Both the position numbers and the translations under genes were made by a program. The notes below the pieces were generated by a model. That model had not been told where the DNA came from and did no database searches. It saw only the letters and a program-made list of their open reading frames with translations. From positions 17,533 to 81,532 of the forward strand of contig JAFYAW010000037.1 of the NCBI GenBank assembly GCA_017540505.1: a stretch of DNA of 64,000 nucleotides. The letters are read 5' to 3'. Shown here piece by piece: positions 26,751-35,340 of this stretch (position 1 is its first letter; each line of letters starts with the position of its first letter). Source of the DNA: Bacteroidales bacterium (lineage in GTDB: Bacteria; Bacteroidota; Bacteroidia; Bacteroidales; WCHB1-69).

Positions 26751-26786
26751 GTTTTGATTTTTTTAATTGTTTACATTCTTAAAAAC

Positions 26787-26821
26787 AACTGTGAAGTAGT
26801 TCGTCGGAAATCTCCACAGTT
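26787..26821 (-). promoter_or_regulatory. Hairpin in rpsI-rpsB spacer (possible rpsB leader)
   Basis: AACTGTG (26787-26793) and CACAGTT (26815-26821) form a 7-bp stem around a 21-base loop, 37 bases upstream of rpsB. On the minus strand it is followed by a T-rich stretch, so it could be an attenuator or a partial terminator. No known leader consensus was recognised. Confidence 0.4.
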
Positions 26822-26868
26822 TCGATACTAAACAAGCTTCCGTCAGATAATATATAAATATTGTAAGA

Positions 26869-27255
26869 CTAACGTTTGCTGAACTGGAATCTCTTACGAG
26901 CCTTCGGTTGGCCGGGTTTCTTACGCTCAACCATACGCGGGTCACGACGGAGGAATCCCTGCACCTTCATCTCGTGGCGGATCTCAGGGTTGATCTCGAC
27001 GAGAGCCTTGGCGATAGCCATACGGAGAGCCTCCGCCTGGCCGGTGACGCCACCGCCGTCGAGGTTGGCCTTGATGTCATACTGTCCCATGACCTGGGCC
27101 AGCTGGAGTGGCTGCTCCACCTTGTACTGCAGCGTGGGGACGCAGAAATACTCCTTGTAATCGCGATTGTTGACCAGAATTTGGCCGCTTCCGCTCTTCA
27201 TATAGAGACGTGCGACAGCTGTTTTTCTTCTGCCTAATGTATTGATGACTTCCAT
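26869..27255 (-). CDS. rpsI: 30S ribosomal protein S9
   Basis: A 128-residue protein with LGRRKTAVARLYMKSGSGQI at the N terminus and the invariant basic end ERKKPGQPKARKRFQFSKR, whose last Lys-Arg contacts P-site tRNA. It begins 2 bases after the rplM stop. Confidence 0.97.
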   Translation of the reverse strand: MEVINTLGRRKTAVARLYMKSGSGQILVNNRDYKEYFCVPTLQYKVEQPLQLAQVMGQYDIKANLDGGGVTGQAEALRMAIAKALVEINPEIRHEMKVQGFLRRDPRMVERKKPGQPKARKRFQFSKR

Positions 27256-27257
27256 TT

Positions 27258-27713
27258 CTATTTGATGTCTTTAATGTTAATTAACTTGGGTTGCTGTGCT
27301 TCATGCGGATGGTTGGGGCCCACATAGACATGCAGGTTCCGGAAAAGCTGGGATCCGAGACGGTTCTTCGGAAGCATGCCCTTGATGGCGTGCTCGAGAA
27401 TGCGCTCCGGATATTTGCGCATCACCTCTCTGGGCGTGGCAAAACGCTGGCCGCCAGGATACGTGGTGTGGTGGACATACTGCTTGTCGTTCCACTTGTG
27501 ACCCGTAAAACGGACCTTCTCCGCGTTGATGATAATAACATTGTCACCACAGTCGAAATGCGGTGTGTAGTAGGGTTTGTTCTTGCCCTTCAGTATGCGA
27601 GCCACGACGGTAGCCAAACGACCGACGACCTCTTCCTGGGCATCAATCAGAACCCATTCCTTCTTGACGATTTTCTCATTCGCCGAAATTGTTTTGTAAC
27701 TTACTGCATCCAT
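27258..27713 (-). CDS. rplM: 50S ribosomal protein L13
   Basis: A 151-residue protein. The start is put at ATG 27713 (MDAVSYKTISANEKIV), giving the usual L13 length; an in-frame upstream extension of 14 codons has no family match. WVLIDAQEEVVGRLATVVARIL and the HHTTYPGG motif are diagnostic. It is first in rplM-rpsI-rpsB-tsf with about 107 bases of leader after the -7 box. Confidence 0.96.
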   Translation of the reverse strand: MDAVSYKTISANEKIVKKEWVLIDAQEEVVGRLATVVARILKGKNKPYYTPHFDCGDNVIIINAEKVRFTGHKWNDKQYVHHTTYPGGQRFATPREVMRKYPERILEHAIKGMLPKNRLGSQLFRNLHVYVGPNHPHEAQQPKLINIKDIK

Positions 27714-27820
27714 TTCAGTTTGTTTGTTTTTTAATGGGGATACGTCTTCACCCACGCACCCCGATGTTTTTAATTTCCTTTTACTAACATTAAGGACAAT
27801 AATCGGTTTTTTTAAGCGTG

Positions 27821-27828
27821 CAAAGATA
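27821..27828 (-). promoter_or_regulatory. -7 box for rplM-rpsI-rpsB-tsf
   Basis: TATCTTTG on the minus strand. A small inverted repeat ACTATC/GATAGT (27839-27855) lies just upstream, near where an operator would be, with no proven function. Confidence 0.72.
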
Positions 27829-27976
27829 CACTTTTTTTACTATCTGAATGATAGTGAATTAAATTTCTACTGAATTTTAATCTATTGATTTTCAGATTTA
27901 TAATAAAACAACCTGCGGCAAACCTCTTTAAAACCCCGTTCCTTTTCGAAGAAAACAGCCTCTATTTTGTCAAGAA

Positions 27977-29152
27977 TCAAACGGTTATGAGGCCCTGCTC
28001 CGACAACTTCCTCCACAAGGTTCCCCACGACTTTTCCATGCAGGCCACGTCATCCAGCTGCACGTCTCGCCCGAAGAGCAGAAACGCCATCGCCAACCGG
28101 TGGTCGCCAAGGGTCATGAGCTCATACGGCACAGGAGGCCACTGCGAACGCGGCTTCCCCTTCACACTCAAAGTGTCCGCCTGCCGCGTGATGTCGGCAA
28201 AGGGGGCCAGCTGCGTGGCCAATGCCCCCACCCTGTCCGACTCCTTGTGCGCGAGATTTCGCACTCCCTCAAAGCGGAACTCCGCCGGCAGCAGGCAGGC
28301 CAGCGCGGCCATGACCGGCACCACATCGGGATGGTCGGCTACGGGAAACACACGCCGCAAAGGAGCACCAACAGGCTCTGCCACAATCTCTACGCCCTGA
28401 TCATCTTCCCAGCTTCTCACCCCAATCGCACGGAACCATTCATCAATGATGGAATCACCCTGAATGGACCTGAGCGTAAGTCCCGGCATCCGAGCACAAG
28501 CGCCTGGATGCAGCATGGCCCACGCATAGACGAAGAGTGCGGAGCTCCAGTCGGCCAAGCCTCCCAGCGGCATACGCTGAAACGGCAGCTCCGGAACATC
28601 CACCGTCCAGGACATCATCTGGCGTGTCATCTGAATATAGGAAGCCGACGGCACCTCCGCCGGCAGCAGATGCAGGCATTGCAGGCCGGTGAGCGGCGCG
28701 GTGAGCAACAGCGCGGAGGCATACTGCCCGGTACGGGTGCAATCCACCGTCAGTGTGTCGGCGTGCAGCTTGCGGCCCACAATCAGCCATCCGTCCGGTT
28801 CCTTCCGAATTTGCGCACCCATTTCTCGAAGCGCAGCAACCAACTCTTCGATAGGACGTTGCAACAGGCGTGGCGTGCCGGTGAGCAGCCATTTGCCGGG
28901 GGCGGCCGCCAGCAGGGCCATCAGGAAACGGAAGGCCGCCCCGCAGTCGCGCACATCCACACGGGTGGCGCAATCGTCCTCACTTCCCGCACGCGCCGCG
29001 TCGCGAATCGTCCGCAACGCCGAGGCCGTGACGCGCACATCCGAAGGCGCATCTTTCCCCACGGGCGAAACATCGCCCGTCAAGACATAGTGTATCAGCA
29101 GATTACGAATCCGCATACTTTTGCATTCGGGAAGAACAACCGTATATTTCAC
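27977..29152 (-). CDS. aroA: 3-phosphoshikimate 1-carboxyvinyltransferase (EPSP synthase)
   Basis: Transfers enolpyruvate from PEP to shikimate-3-phosphate in the shikimate pathway. I place the start at GTG 29152 (VKYTVVLPECKSMRIRN). The first ATG, at 29116, falls after the Lys-Ser of the substrate-binding motif KSxxxR and would remove it. Seen further on are RDCGAAFRF, HKESDR and DHRLAMAF, the active-site set of the family, and VADHPDVVP with the catalytic Asp region. At 391 residues it is short for AroA. The N-terminal inverse-alpha-beta barrel looks compressed, but all key motifs remain. It is transcribed divergently from the rhomboid gene. Confidence 0.93.
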   Translation of the reverse strand: MKYTVVLPECKSMRIRNLLIHYVLTGDVSPVGKDAPSDVRVTASALRTIRDAARAGSEDDCATRVDVRDCGAAFRFLMALLAAAPGKWLLTGTPRLLQRPIEELVAALREMGAQIRKEPDGWLIVGRKLHADTLTVDCTRTGQYASALLLTAPLTGLQCLHLLPAEVPSASYIQMTRQMMSWTVDVPELPFQRMPLGGLADWSSALFVYAWAMLHPGACARMPGLTLRSIQGDSIIDEWFRAIGVRSWEDDQGVEIVAEPVGAPLRRVFPVADHPDVVPVMAALACLLPAEFRFEGVRNLAHKESDRVGALATQLAPFADITRQADTLSVKGKPRSQWPPVPYELMTLGDHRLAMAFLLFGRDVQLDDVACMEKSWGTLWRKLSEQGLITV

Positions 29153-29157
29153 GGCGG

Positions 29158-29165
29158 CAAAGATA
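29158..29165 (-). promoter_or_regulatory. -7 box for aroA
   Basis: TATCTTTG on the minus strand ends only five bases before the proposed GTG start, so the transcript may have almost no leader. Confidence 0.65.
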
Positions 29166-29178
29166 TTCAATTTAATTG

Positions 29179-29186
29179 TATTTTTG
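29179..29186 (+). promoter_or_regulatory. -7 box for rhomboid gene
   Basis: TATTTTTG, 48 bases before the rhomboid ATG, divergent from the aroA box. Confidence 0.75.
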
Positions 29187-29233
29187 CAGCCGCTTCGGCA
29201 AACAGTCTTTGCCGGCACAAATTTTCCCGAATA

Positions 29234-30265
29234 ATGGACAACGAAATCAAAATGGGCGGCTTCAACATACTGCCGCCGGGCATAAAAAACCTGCTTATCA
29301 TCAACGTATTGGTCTTCCTGGCCACTATTGTATTCGCCAAGACCGGCACCTGCGACTTGGACAAGTGGCTGGGCCTGCACTTCATCGGTGCCACCGACTT
29401 CCATCCCTGGCAGTTCATCACCTACATGTTCATGCACGCCAACTTCGAGCACATCTTCTTCAACATGTTCGCACTGTGGATGTTCGGAGCCGCCGTAGAG
29501 AACCTGTGGGGCACGAAGCGCTTCCTAATCTACTACTTCATCACGGGCATCGGGGCTGCCATTGTCCACTATACGGTCATCTTCTTCCAGATCCATCCCA
29601 CCATGGCCCTGCTCAACCAGTTCCTCAATGACCCAACGATGGCCACCTTCCAGACCCTCGTCAACGAGAACCCGGGCAAGTACCTGAACTCCCAAGCCCT
29701 CCAACAGATGTCGGCCATGCTGCAGGCGAACATCGGTACTCTGTCCGACTGCGTGGTGGCAGCAGAGACAGCCAAGATTAACATCCTCAACAGCTTCAAC
29801 ATCATCGGTGCCTCCGGGGCCGTTTACGGCATCCTGTTAGCCTTCGGTATGTTGTTCCCCAACGCCCAGATATTCATCTACTTCCTGGTTCCCATCAAGG
29901 CAAAATGGTTAGTCATCATCTATGGTGCCCTGGAACTCATCACCGGCCTGACGACGACCGACGGCGTGGCACACTTCGCCCACCTGGGCGGCATGATCTT
30001 CGGCATCATCCTGATCCTGCTGTGGCACAAGATGGACCAACAGCCTACGGCCTACCAGCCTGACAGATCCTATTTCCGAAAACGGAAAGAGAAATACTAT
30101 GTCTCGGAGGAGAGTCGCCGTCCAATGAGCGACGAAGAGTACAATGCGCGCCGCGCCGCCGAGAAACAGCATGTGGACGCCATCCTAGACAAGATCTCCG
30201 AAAAAGGTTATGATGCTCTGAGTCAAGAGGAAAAGGATTTCTTATTCAAACATTCCCAGAAATAA
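29234..30265 (+). CDS. Rhomboid-family intramembrane serine protease
   Basis: A 343-residue membrane protease. The start is ATG 29234 (MDNEIKMGGFNILPPGIKNL); the frame is open far upstream but only as the antisense of aroA. Motifs are HANFEHIFFNMFALWMFG, the catalytic Ser 194 in GASGAVYG and His 250 in HFAHLGG. Residues 120-185 form an unusually long non-membrane insert between membrane segments (MALLNQFLNDPTMATFQ onward). A charged cytoplasmic tail of about 75 residues ends the protein. Its stop shares one base with the next start (TAATG). Confidence 0.95.
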   Translation: MDNEIKMGGFNILPPGIKNLLIINVLVFLATIVFAKTGTCDLDKWLGLHFIGATDFHPWQFITYMFMHANFEHIFFNMFALWMFGAAVENLWGTKRFLIYYFITGIGAAIVHYTVIFFQIHPTMALLNQFLNDPTMATFQTLVNENPGKYLNSQALQQMSAMLQANIGTLSDCVVAAETAKINILNSFNIIGASGAVYGILLAFGMLFPNAQIFIYFLVPIKAKWLVIIYGALELITGLTTTDGVAHFAHLGGMIFGIILILLWHKMDQQPTAYQPDRSYFRKRKEKYYVSEESRRPMSDEEYNARRAAEKQHVDAILDKISEKGYDALSQEEKDFLFKHSQK

Positions 30266-31416
30266 TGGCTTCAAAAAAAATATTCTTCCTGTTACGTTTG
30301 GGAAAAGGGCTTCTGATCCTTTTCACCGTCATTGCCGCGGGCATGCTCCTGTTTTCCTATTTAGCGAAGATCATCCACCCCACCTTCTCGCACGCCATCG
30401 CCTACTGCGGATTGCTGTTCCCCTACATCCTCCTCGTCAATGCGGTGTGCGTGGTCCTGTGGCTGATTATCGACTACAAGTGGGCATTGCTCCCCGTCAT
30501 CTGCATCCTGATAAACGTCAACAACATCGACAAACATTTCCAGCTCCGCGCTCAAGACAAGCCTGAGACGTGCGCCAACTGCCTCAAAGTGATGAGCTTC
30601 AACGCCCGCTCGTTCAACATCTACGAGCCTAACAGCCGCACTCTGAACGACTCGGTCATCCGTTTCCTGCGTCAGGAGTCACCCGACATCCTCTGCATCC
30701 AGGAGTACAGTTTAGACAAGAGCCGCAAGACGGGCTTCCATTCCACAGAGGAAATCCTCAAAGCCCTCGGCATCTCTGACAACAACAAGACCTACCGGCT
30801 CTATCTGCCCAACAAGAATTTCAAGGACTACCAGTTCGGCATGGCCATCTTCAGCAAATACCGGATTGTCAATTTCGGCATCGTGAATACGGGCGACAGT
30901 TCCAGCAACAAGTCGATGTACGTGGACATCCGCTACAACCGCGACACGCTGCGCATCTACAATGTGCATCTTTCGTCCATGCGGCTTGCGAGCGAGGATT
31001 ATGAGACGGGGAAGGCCGTGATGCACAATGACCATAGCGACCCCGAGTTTGACAGCAAGGCCAAGAGGCTCACATACAAGATCTCGCGTGCCTTCGACCA
31101 GCGGCAACACCAGGCCATCGCCGTGCGCGCCGACATCGACTCGTGCCGCTTTCCAGTGATCATCTGCGGCGACTTCAACGATTCGCCCGCCGCCTACAGC
31201 GTGCACAAGATCGGACACGGCTTCAAAGACAGCTTCCGCAGCAGCGGAAAAGGCATCGGCAGCACCTACCATGGCGAGTCGTTCCCCGCCTACCGCATCG
31301 ACTACATCTTCCACAGCAACCGCTACAACGACTTCGGGCACACCGTCTGCACCAACCTCCAAGCCTCCGACCATTACCCCATTTACACCTATATTTCCAT
31401 TATAGACAAAAAATAA
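30265..31416 (+). CDS. Membrane-anchored endonuclease/exonuclease/phosphatase (EEP) protein
   Basis: A 383-residue protein with three N-terminal membrane segments (residues 10-95) and an EEP catalytic domain. Motifs are VMSFNARSFN, ILCIQEYS (metal-binding Glu), VIICGDFNDSP and the final SDHYPIYTYI (catalytic His). Its substrate, nucleic acid or phosphoester lipid, cannot be told from the sequence. It is translationally coupled to the rhomboid gene by a TAATG overlap, a pairing that hints at a shared membrane function. Confidence 0.92.
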   Translation: MASKKIFFLLRLGKGLLILFTVIAAGMLLFSYLAKIIHPTFSHAIAYCGLLFPYILLVNAVCVVLWLIIDYKWALLPVICILINVNNIDKHFQLRAQDKPETCANCLKVMSFNARSFNIYEPNSRTLNDSVIRFLRQESPDILCIQEYSLDKSRKTGFHSTEEILKALGISDNNKTYRLYLPNKNFKDYQFGMAIFSKYRIVNFGIVNTGDSSSNKSMYVDIRYNRDTLRIYNVHLSSMRLASEDYETGKAVMHNDHSDPEFDSKAKRLTYKISRAFDQRQHQAIAVRADIDSCRFPVIICGDFNDSPAAYSVHKIGHGFKDSFRSSGKGIGSTYHGESFPAYRIDYIFHSNRYNDFGHTVCTNLQASDHYPIYTYISIIDKK

Positions 31417-31443
31417 GCCATCCTGATTTCGGCATTTTATACT

Positions 31444-32559
31444 ATGAAAAAGAAAATCCTTTCCCGTCTCTTAACGCATATTGTAATCCCCGTATGCGCA
31501 TTAGCCGTCATTTTCCAACTCACGACCGGATGCGGCAATCCCCAAACCACCACTTCCGAATCGGTGGACACACTGAACGAGGAACATGTCAGCGCACTCG
31601 CCGCACGGATTGTCTGGGCCGTCCACAACGGCGATGCCGAGACCTTCAACAAAGCCATCAACAAAGCCCACATCCGCGAACGGGTGTCCGAAAACTCCAT
31701 CGTCAACAGCGGTTTTGATGTGGAGGGCGGCGAAGCATTCTTCGACAAGTGCCTGCAGGTGGGCGAACAGGCCGTGCATGCGGTCAACAACGGCGGCGAC
31801 TTCACCTTCGTGCATTATTACCAGCAAGACGGGGAGCATCATGTGGTGTTCCGCACCTACGACAATTTCACGCTCAACTTTTCGGATTACACTGTGGACA
31901 CGGTGGGCGGAAAGCTCATGCTGCAGGACGGGTTCATCTATAACTTGGGGTGTATGCTTTCAACCAGCGTGCAATATAGCATGTTGTACAACCTGATGCT
32001 GCAAACCAACCCCGAGTCGGATGTCAAGTGGCTGCAACAGGCAGAAGAACAGACCATCAAGCACAAGAACAAAGCTGCCTTGAAGACCCTTACGGAACAC
32101 AAAGACGCACTCAAGGAGTATCCGTTGTTTTATCAGCTCTACATCGCCAACCTCTACCAGACCAATGCCAAGAACTTCATCGCCCGTATCGACGAGCTGC
32201 AGCAGGAAGACGTGGACGAACGCTATCTGATGCTACACAAGTTGCTGTTCCACGTCAACAACGGTCATTTGGCAGAAACGGAAAACACCATCAACCAGCT
32301 GATTCCCCACACCGGCGACGATCCCATCTATCTGTTATTTTACGGGAAAGCCAATATGGAGGCCAAGAAATACCAGGATGCGCTTACCGTTTTCCAGATG
32401 GCGGAGGATGGCCTTCCTCTGATTTGGGACCTGTGGTACAGCGAGCTGCAATGTTATGCAAGACTGAAAGACAAAGCTGGATATGAAAAATGCCTCGCGA
32501 AAGGGAAGGAGGCATACGGTATGTCGGAAGAAGAGCTTCGGAATCTGAAAGTCCGCTAA
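31444..32559 (+). CDS. TPR-like lipoprotein
   Basis: A 371-residue predicted lipoprotein with lipobox LTTGC (Cys 30). The first half resembles an NTF2-like or secreted globular domain (HVSALAARIVWAVHNGDAETF ... GGKLMLQDGF). The second half is helical with tetratricopeptide-type pairs (LYIANLYQTNAKNF, YLLFYGKANMEAKKYQDALTVFQMAEDG). It follows the EEP gene by 27 bases and is probably cotranscribed. Its stop overlaps by four bases the stop of the convergent gene. Confidence 0.82.
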   Translation: MKKKILSRLLTHIVIPVCALAVIFQLTTGCGNPQTTTSESVDTLNEEHVSALAARIVWAVHNGDAETFNKAINKAHIRERVSENSIVNSGFDVEGGEAFFDKCLQVGEQAVHAVNNGGDFTFVHYYQQDGEHHVVFRTYDNFTLNFSDYTVDTVGGKLMLQDGFIYNLGCMLSTSVQYSMLYNLMLQTNPESDVKWLQQAEEQTIKHKNKAALKTLTEHKDALKEYPLFYQLYIANLYQTNAKNFIARIDELQQEDVDERYLMLHKLLFHVNNGHLAETENTINQLIPHTGDDPIYLLFYGKANMEAKKYQDALTVFQMAEDGLPLIWDLWYSELQCYARLKDKAGYEKCLAKGKEAYGMSEEELRNLKVR

Positions 32560-33074
32560 TAGAGGTTGCTGTTCCCGTTCTGCAGCTCCTCGTCGGTGGG
32601 TTCCATACGGGTGATGGTATCCACGATGATGCGAACAGGCTCCAAACGCGGGTTGTTTGTCGGCGGGACAGGTTTCTGCTCCGTATTTTCAACAGATTGT
32701 TCTTTGGAAGCCTCATACTCCGCTTCCAAATCAAACCCTTCTTGCAGAATCGTCGGGGTTGTAACCACAACCTGGAGCGGTTTCTCCTCTGCCAGAGGTT
32801 CAACGGCATCCGCCACATCTGCCGGTATGGTATCCACGCACACGGCAATGGGTTCCGTTTCAGGAAGCGTTGGCTGCTCCTGCGGTTGCGGGCGGAGCAG
32901 GAAGTACGTGCTGACCGCCACTACGGAGACGGCCACGGCGGCAGCCGCCACCCATATCAGGAGCGTGCTTGTCTTCGCGCCGGAATAAACCAAAAAGCTT
33001 TTCCAAGCGGAAGGCTTGTAAGAATATTGGGCCTCTTCAGCCTTGTTTTTAATCAATTGGTCAAACTCTGTCAT
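32556..33074 (-). CDS. Membrane protein partner of ECF sigma factor (putative anti-sigma)
   Basis: A 172-residue protein with one membrane segment at about residues 37-60 (STLLIWVAAAAVAVSVVAVS), a short cytosolic N terminus and a proline/glutamate-rich outer part. Its start overlaps the sigma factor stop (ATGA), the usual layout of sigma/anti-sigma pairs. No zinc-binding anti-sigma motif or FecR domain is visible, so the anti-sigma role rests on position and topology only. Confidence 0.72.
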   Translation of the reverse strand: MTEFDQLIKNKAEEAQYSYKPSAWKSFLVYSGAKTSTLLIWVAAAAVAVSVVAVSTYFLLRPQPQEQPTLPETEPIAVCVDTIPADVADAVEPLAEEKPLQVVVTTPTILQEGFDLEAEYEASKEQSVENTEQKPVPPTNNPRLEPVRIIVDTITRMEPTDEELQNGNSNLY

Positions 33075-33634
33075 AATTCATTCCACTTTTCAATTTCATT
33101 TTTCAAACGGGTGCGGGCCGCATTGACATGCCACGCGGAGGTGCCTTCCGTGATGCCCATCTGCTGCGCGATTTCGGCGTGGGAGCAGTTCTCAAATACA
33201 AAGAGGTTGAAAACCGTCCGCGTCATCGGGGGCAGCTTCTGGATCATCGCGACCAGCTCGTCGGCGGACATCTTGCCCACGGCCACGTTCACATCGTAAC
33301 CGATGGCACCCGACTCCGACCAGTCGGCCAGGTCGGCCATATCCACCTTGGGGTCGTACTTGCGCCGGTAGTCTATCGCCGCATGGACCATCACCCGTTT
33401 CATCCACGATTCAAAAGAACCTGCGTCTTCTTTGTATTTATCGAGGTTGGAAAACACTTTCAAGAAACCCTCGTTGAGCATATCATCCGCTTCGTCGGTG
33501 CTGCTGGCGTACCGCATACACAACCGGTACATCACCGGGTAGAAATGCCGGAACAACTTGTGTTGTGCCCGACGGTTGCCCTTCCGACAGCCTTCTACCC
33601 ACTGCAGCACTTCCGAATCTTTTGGTGCACTCAT
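33071..33634 (-). CDS. ECF-type RNA polymerase sigma factor
   Basis: A 187-residue sigma-70 family protein with region 2 (LCMRYASSTDEADDMLNEGFLKVF then SWMKRVMVHAAIDYRR) and region 4 (MIQKLPPMTRTVFNLFVFENCSHAEIAQQMGITEGTSAWHVNAAR). It probably drives a cell-envelope response together with the membrane protein encoded just downstream. The -7 box 5 bases upstream of the ATG fits the housekeeping consensus. Confidence 0.94.
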   Translation of the reverse strand: MSAPKDSEVLQWVEGCRKGNRRAQHKLFRHFYPVMYRLCMRYASSTDEADDMLNEGFLKVFSNLDKYKEDAGSFESWMKRVMVHAAIDYRRKYDPKVDMADLADWSESGAIGYDVNVAVGKMSADELVAMIQKLPPMTRTVFNLFVFENCSHAEIAQQMGITEGTSAWHVNAARTRLKNEIEKWNEL

Positions 33635-33639
33635 AAATA

Positions 33640-33647
33640 CAAACGTA
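33640..33647 (-). promoter_or_regulatory. -7 box for ECF sigma gene
   Basis: TACGTTTG on the minus strand ends 5 bases before the ATG at 33634, implying a leaderless or nearly leaderless transcript if real. Confidence 0.55.
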
Positions 33648-33694
33648 ATTTCAATGAAGAATCTTGGGTATAAAACTGATTTTTTTCAAAAAAA

Positions 33695-34726
33695 TTATAT
33701 GTGGGTGATCAATTCCACAATCAGACGGTCATGGTCGCAGGGTGTGCCCTTGTGGAAGAAGTTCTTTTCATAATTAAAACGGATGCCCGCCCAGAGGGGT
33801 GATTCCACGAACATGAGGGTCACTCCGGCCGTGATTCTCTGACGGAACGGTTCCAACGCATACACGCCATCGTCCGTCAGCTTTCCGTTGCAATTGGGCG
33901 TGATGGCATCGTAGCGCACGCCCAACGCCACATGGTTCAACAACTTTTTCTCTATCGGAATCTTATAAAAGGTAAAACCGTAAAACGCATGCGTCGGAGA
34001 GAAGAGTCCGCCATTATACCATTTATATATATACTCCGCCTCCAAATGCAGGCCGTTCCAATCATACGCCAGCTCGAAATCGGTGTTGTGCATGCGGAGC
34101 GCCTCGGGCTTCACCGCCGCATAATTGAACGAAAGGCGCAGGCCCTTCACAAATTCAAAAGCGCCGCGCACCACATAGTTCATATTCTTCTGGAACTGCA
34201 TCTGCTTATGGAATCCACCGCTGTTGAAAACGCCAGCCTTGATCTCAAACGGCACCACCTTGTCCCAACGGTACGCCACCACTGCCCCCACATCGCTCCA
34301 CGCCGTAATCTTCTGCGTCAGGAACGACTTGTCGGAAAAATAATACTGGTACGGCGACAGCAGATTCTCGCTGCTGAAGGGCATCTTGTCGTAGCCGATG
34401 AGCATAGAGAGCCCTTTGACGGGCTTGAACTGGGCGAAAATGGCCACCGGCGAAAAGGCCCCGCCGTATGTCAGGTCCACCAGTGCCATATAGGAAAACA
34501 TGGGATGGACGCTGCCGCTCACCCCGATGCGGGTGTGTCGCAACTCGAAATGGTGTTTGTTCAGGTTGGTGTTGTATTCGTAGCGGCCAAGGATCGTGGC
34601 CGTGAACTTCGGGATGTAGTCACGCCCGCCGAAACGCGTTGACGGGGACAATAACGTGTCGCCTCCCTCGGCCTGAAGCGAGGTGATCAGGAATAACAGT
34701 ATCGGAAGCAGAAGCAGTTTTTTCAT
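33695..34726 (-). CDS. Outer-membrane porin-like beta-barrel protein
   Basis: A 343-residue protein with a signal peptide (MKKLLLLPILLFLITSLQA) and alternating amphipathic strands throughout, resembling phosphate-selective porin O/P proteins (FELRHTRIGVSGSVHPMFSYMALVDLTYGG, LRLSFNYAAV). The C-terminal strand RLIVELITHI fits a BAM-type signal. It follows the sugar transferase by 15 bases. A TTG two codons upstream is a less likely start than ATG 34726. Confidence 0.84.
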   Translation of the reverse strand: MKKLLLLPILLFLITSLQAEGGDTLLSPSTRFGGRDYIPKFTATILGRYEYNTNLNKHHFELRHTRIGVSGSVHPMFSYMALVDLTYGGAFSPVAIFAQFKPVKGLSMLIGYDKMPFSSENLLSPYQYYFSDKSFLTQKITAWSDVGAVVAYRWDKVVPFEIKAGVFNSGGFHKQMQFQKNMNYVVRGAFEFVKGLRLSFNYAAVKPEALRMHNTDFELAYDWNGLHLEAEYIYKWYNGGLFSPTHAFYGFTFYKIPIEKKLLNHVALGVRYDAITPNCNGKLTDDGVYALEPFRQRITAGVTLMFVESPLWAGIRFNYEKNFFHKGTPCDHDRLIVELITHI

Positions 34727-34741
34727 AAGCAATGGGTAAAA

Positions 34742-35338
34742 TCAACGGACGATGGCGGCAAAAGTTTGGAATATCAGTTTGAAATCCTCTTTTAACGACT
34801 GGTGTTGGATATATTCCAGGTTCAAGGCGAGTTTGGCAGGCATCACCTCGTCAATGTAGGTCTGTTCGGGATTGTCAGAGTGGGCAAGAATTTCGCTCTC
34901 ATGCACGTAGCGGATAGAGGCGTAGTCGGTGAGGCCGGGCCGCACGGTGAGCACCTGACGTTGTTCGGGCGTGTAGAGATCGACATATTTGCGCACCTCC
35001 GGCCGCGGACCCACGATGCTCATGTCGCCTTTGATGATGTTGATGAGCTGCGGGAACTCGTCCAACTTGTATTTACGCAAGAAATAGCCCACCTTGGTCA
35101 CACGGCTGTCGCGATCGCCCACGGTGAGCAGCCCTTTCTTGTCGGAGCCGGTCCGCATGGTGCGGAACTTATAGAGGGTGAAATCGCGGCCATTGCGCCC
35201 CACCCTGCTCTGCCGGTACAGCACGCCGCCCCGTGACTCAAGCACAATCGCCAAGGCGATGAGCAGCCAAAGCGGGGCGAGTACGATGAGAGCCAAAAGC
35301 GAACAGGAAAAATCCAGGAACCGTTTCACAGCCGTCAA
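34742..35338 (-). CDS. Bacterial sugar transferase (polyprenyl-phosphate sugar phosphotransferase)
   Basis: A 198-residue enzyme of the small PglC/WcaJ-core type that starts glycan assembly by moving a sugar phosphate to undecaprenyl phosphate on the inner membrane. It has an N-terminal re-entrant membrane helix (SCSLLALIVLAPLWLLIALAIVLE), the KFRTM motif, the catalytic KLDEFPQLINIIKGDMSIVGPRP stretch and a final RPGLTDYASIRY. It begins 2 bases after the GWxTD gene stop. No other glycosyltransferase is adjacent, so the glycan is unknown. Confidence 0.94.
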   Translation of the reverse strand: MTAVKRFLDFSCSLLALIVLAPLWLLIALAIVLESRGGVLYRQSRVGRNGRDFTLYKFRTMRTGSDKKGLLTVGDRDSRVTKVGYFLRKYKLDEFPQLINIIKGDMSIVGPRPEVRKYVDLYTPEQRQVLTVRPGLTDYASIRYVHESEILAHSDNPEQTYIDEVMPAKLALNLEYIQHQSLKEDFKLIFQTFAAIVR

Positions 35339-35340
35339 TT

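Noticed and set aside
28100-29233. N-terminal extension of the rhomboid frame
   Set aside because: It is antisense to aroA, lies upstream of the -7 box at 29179 and has no membrane or domain pattern.
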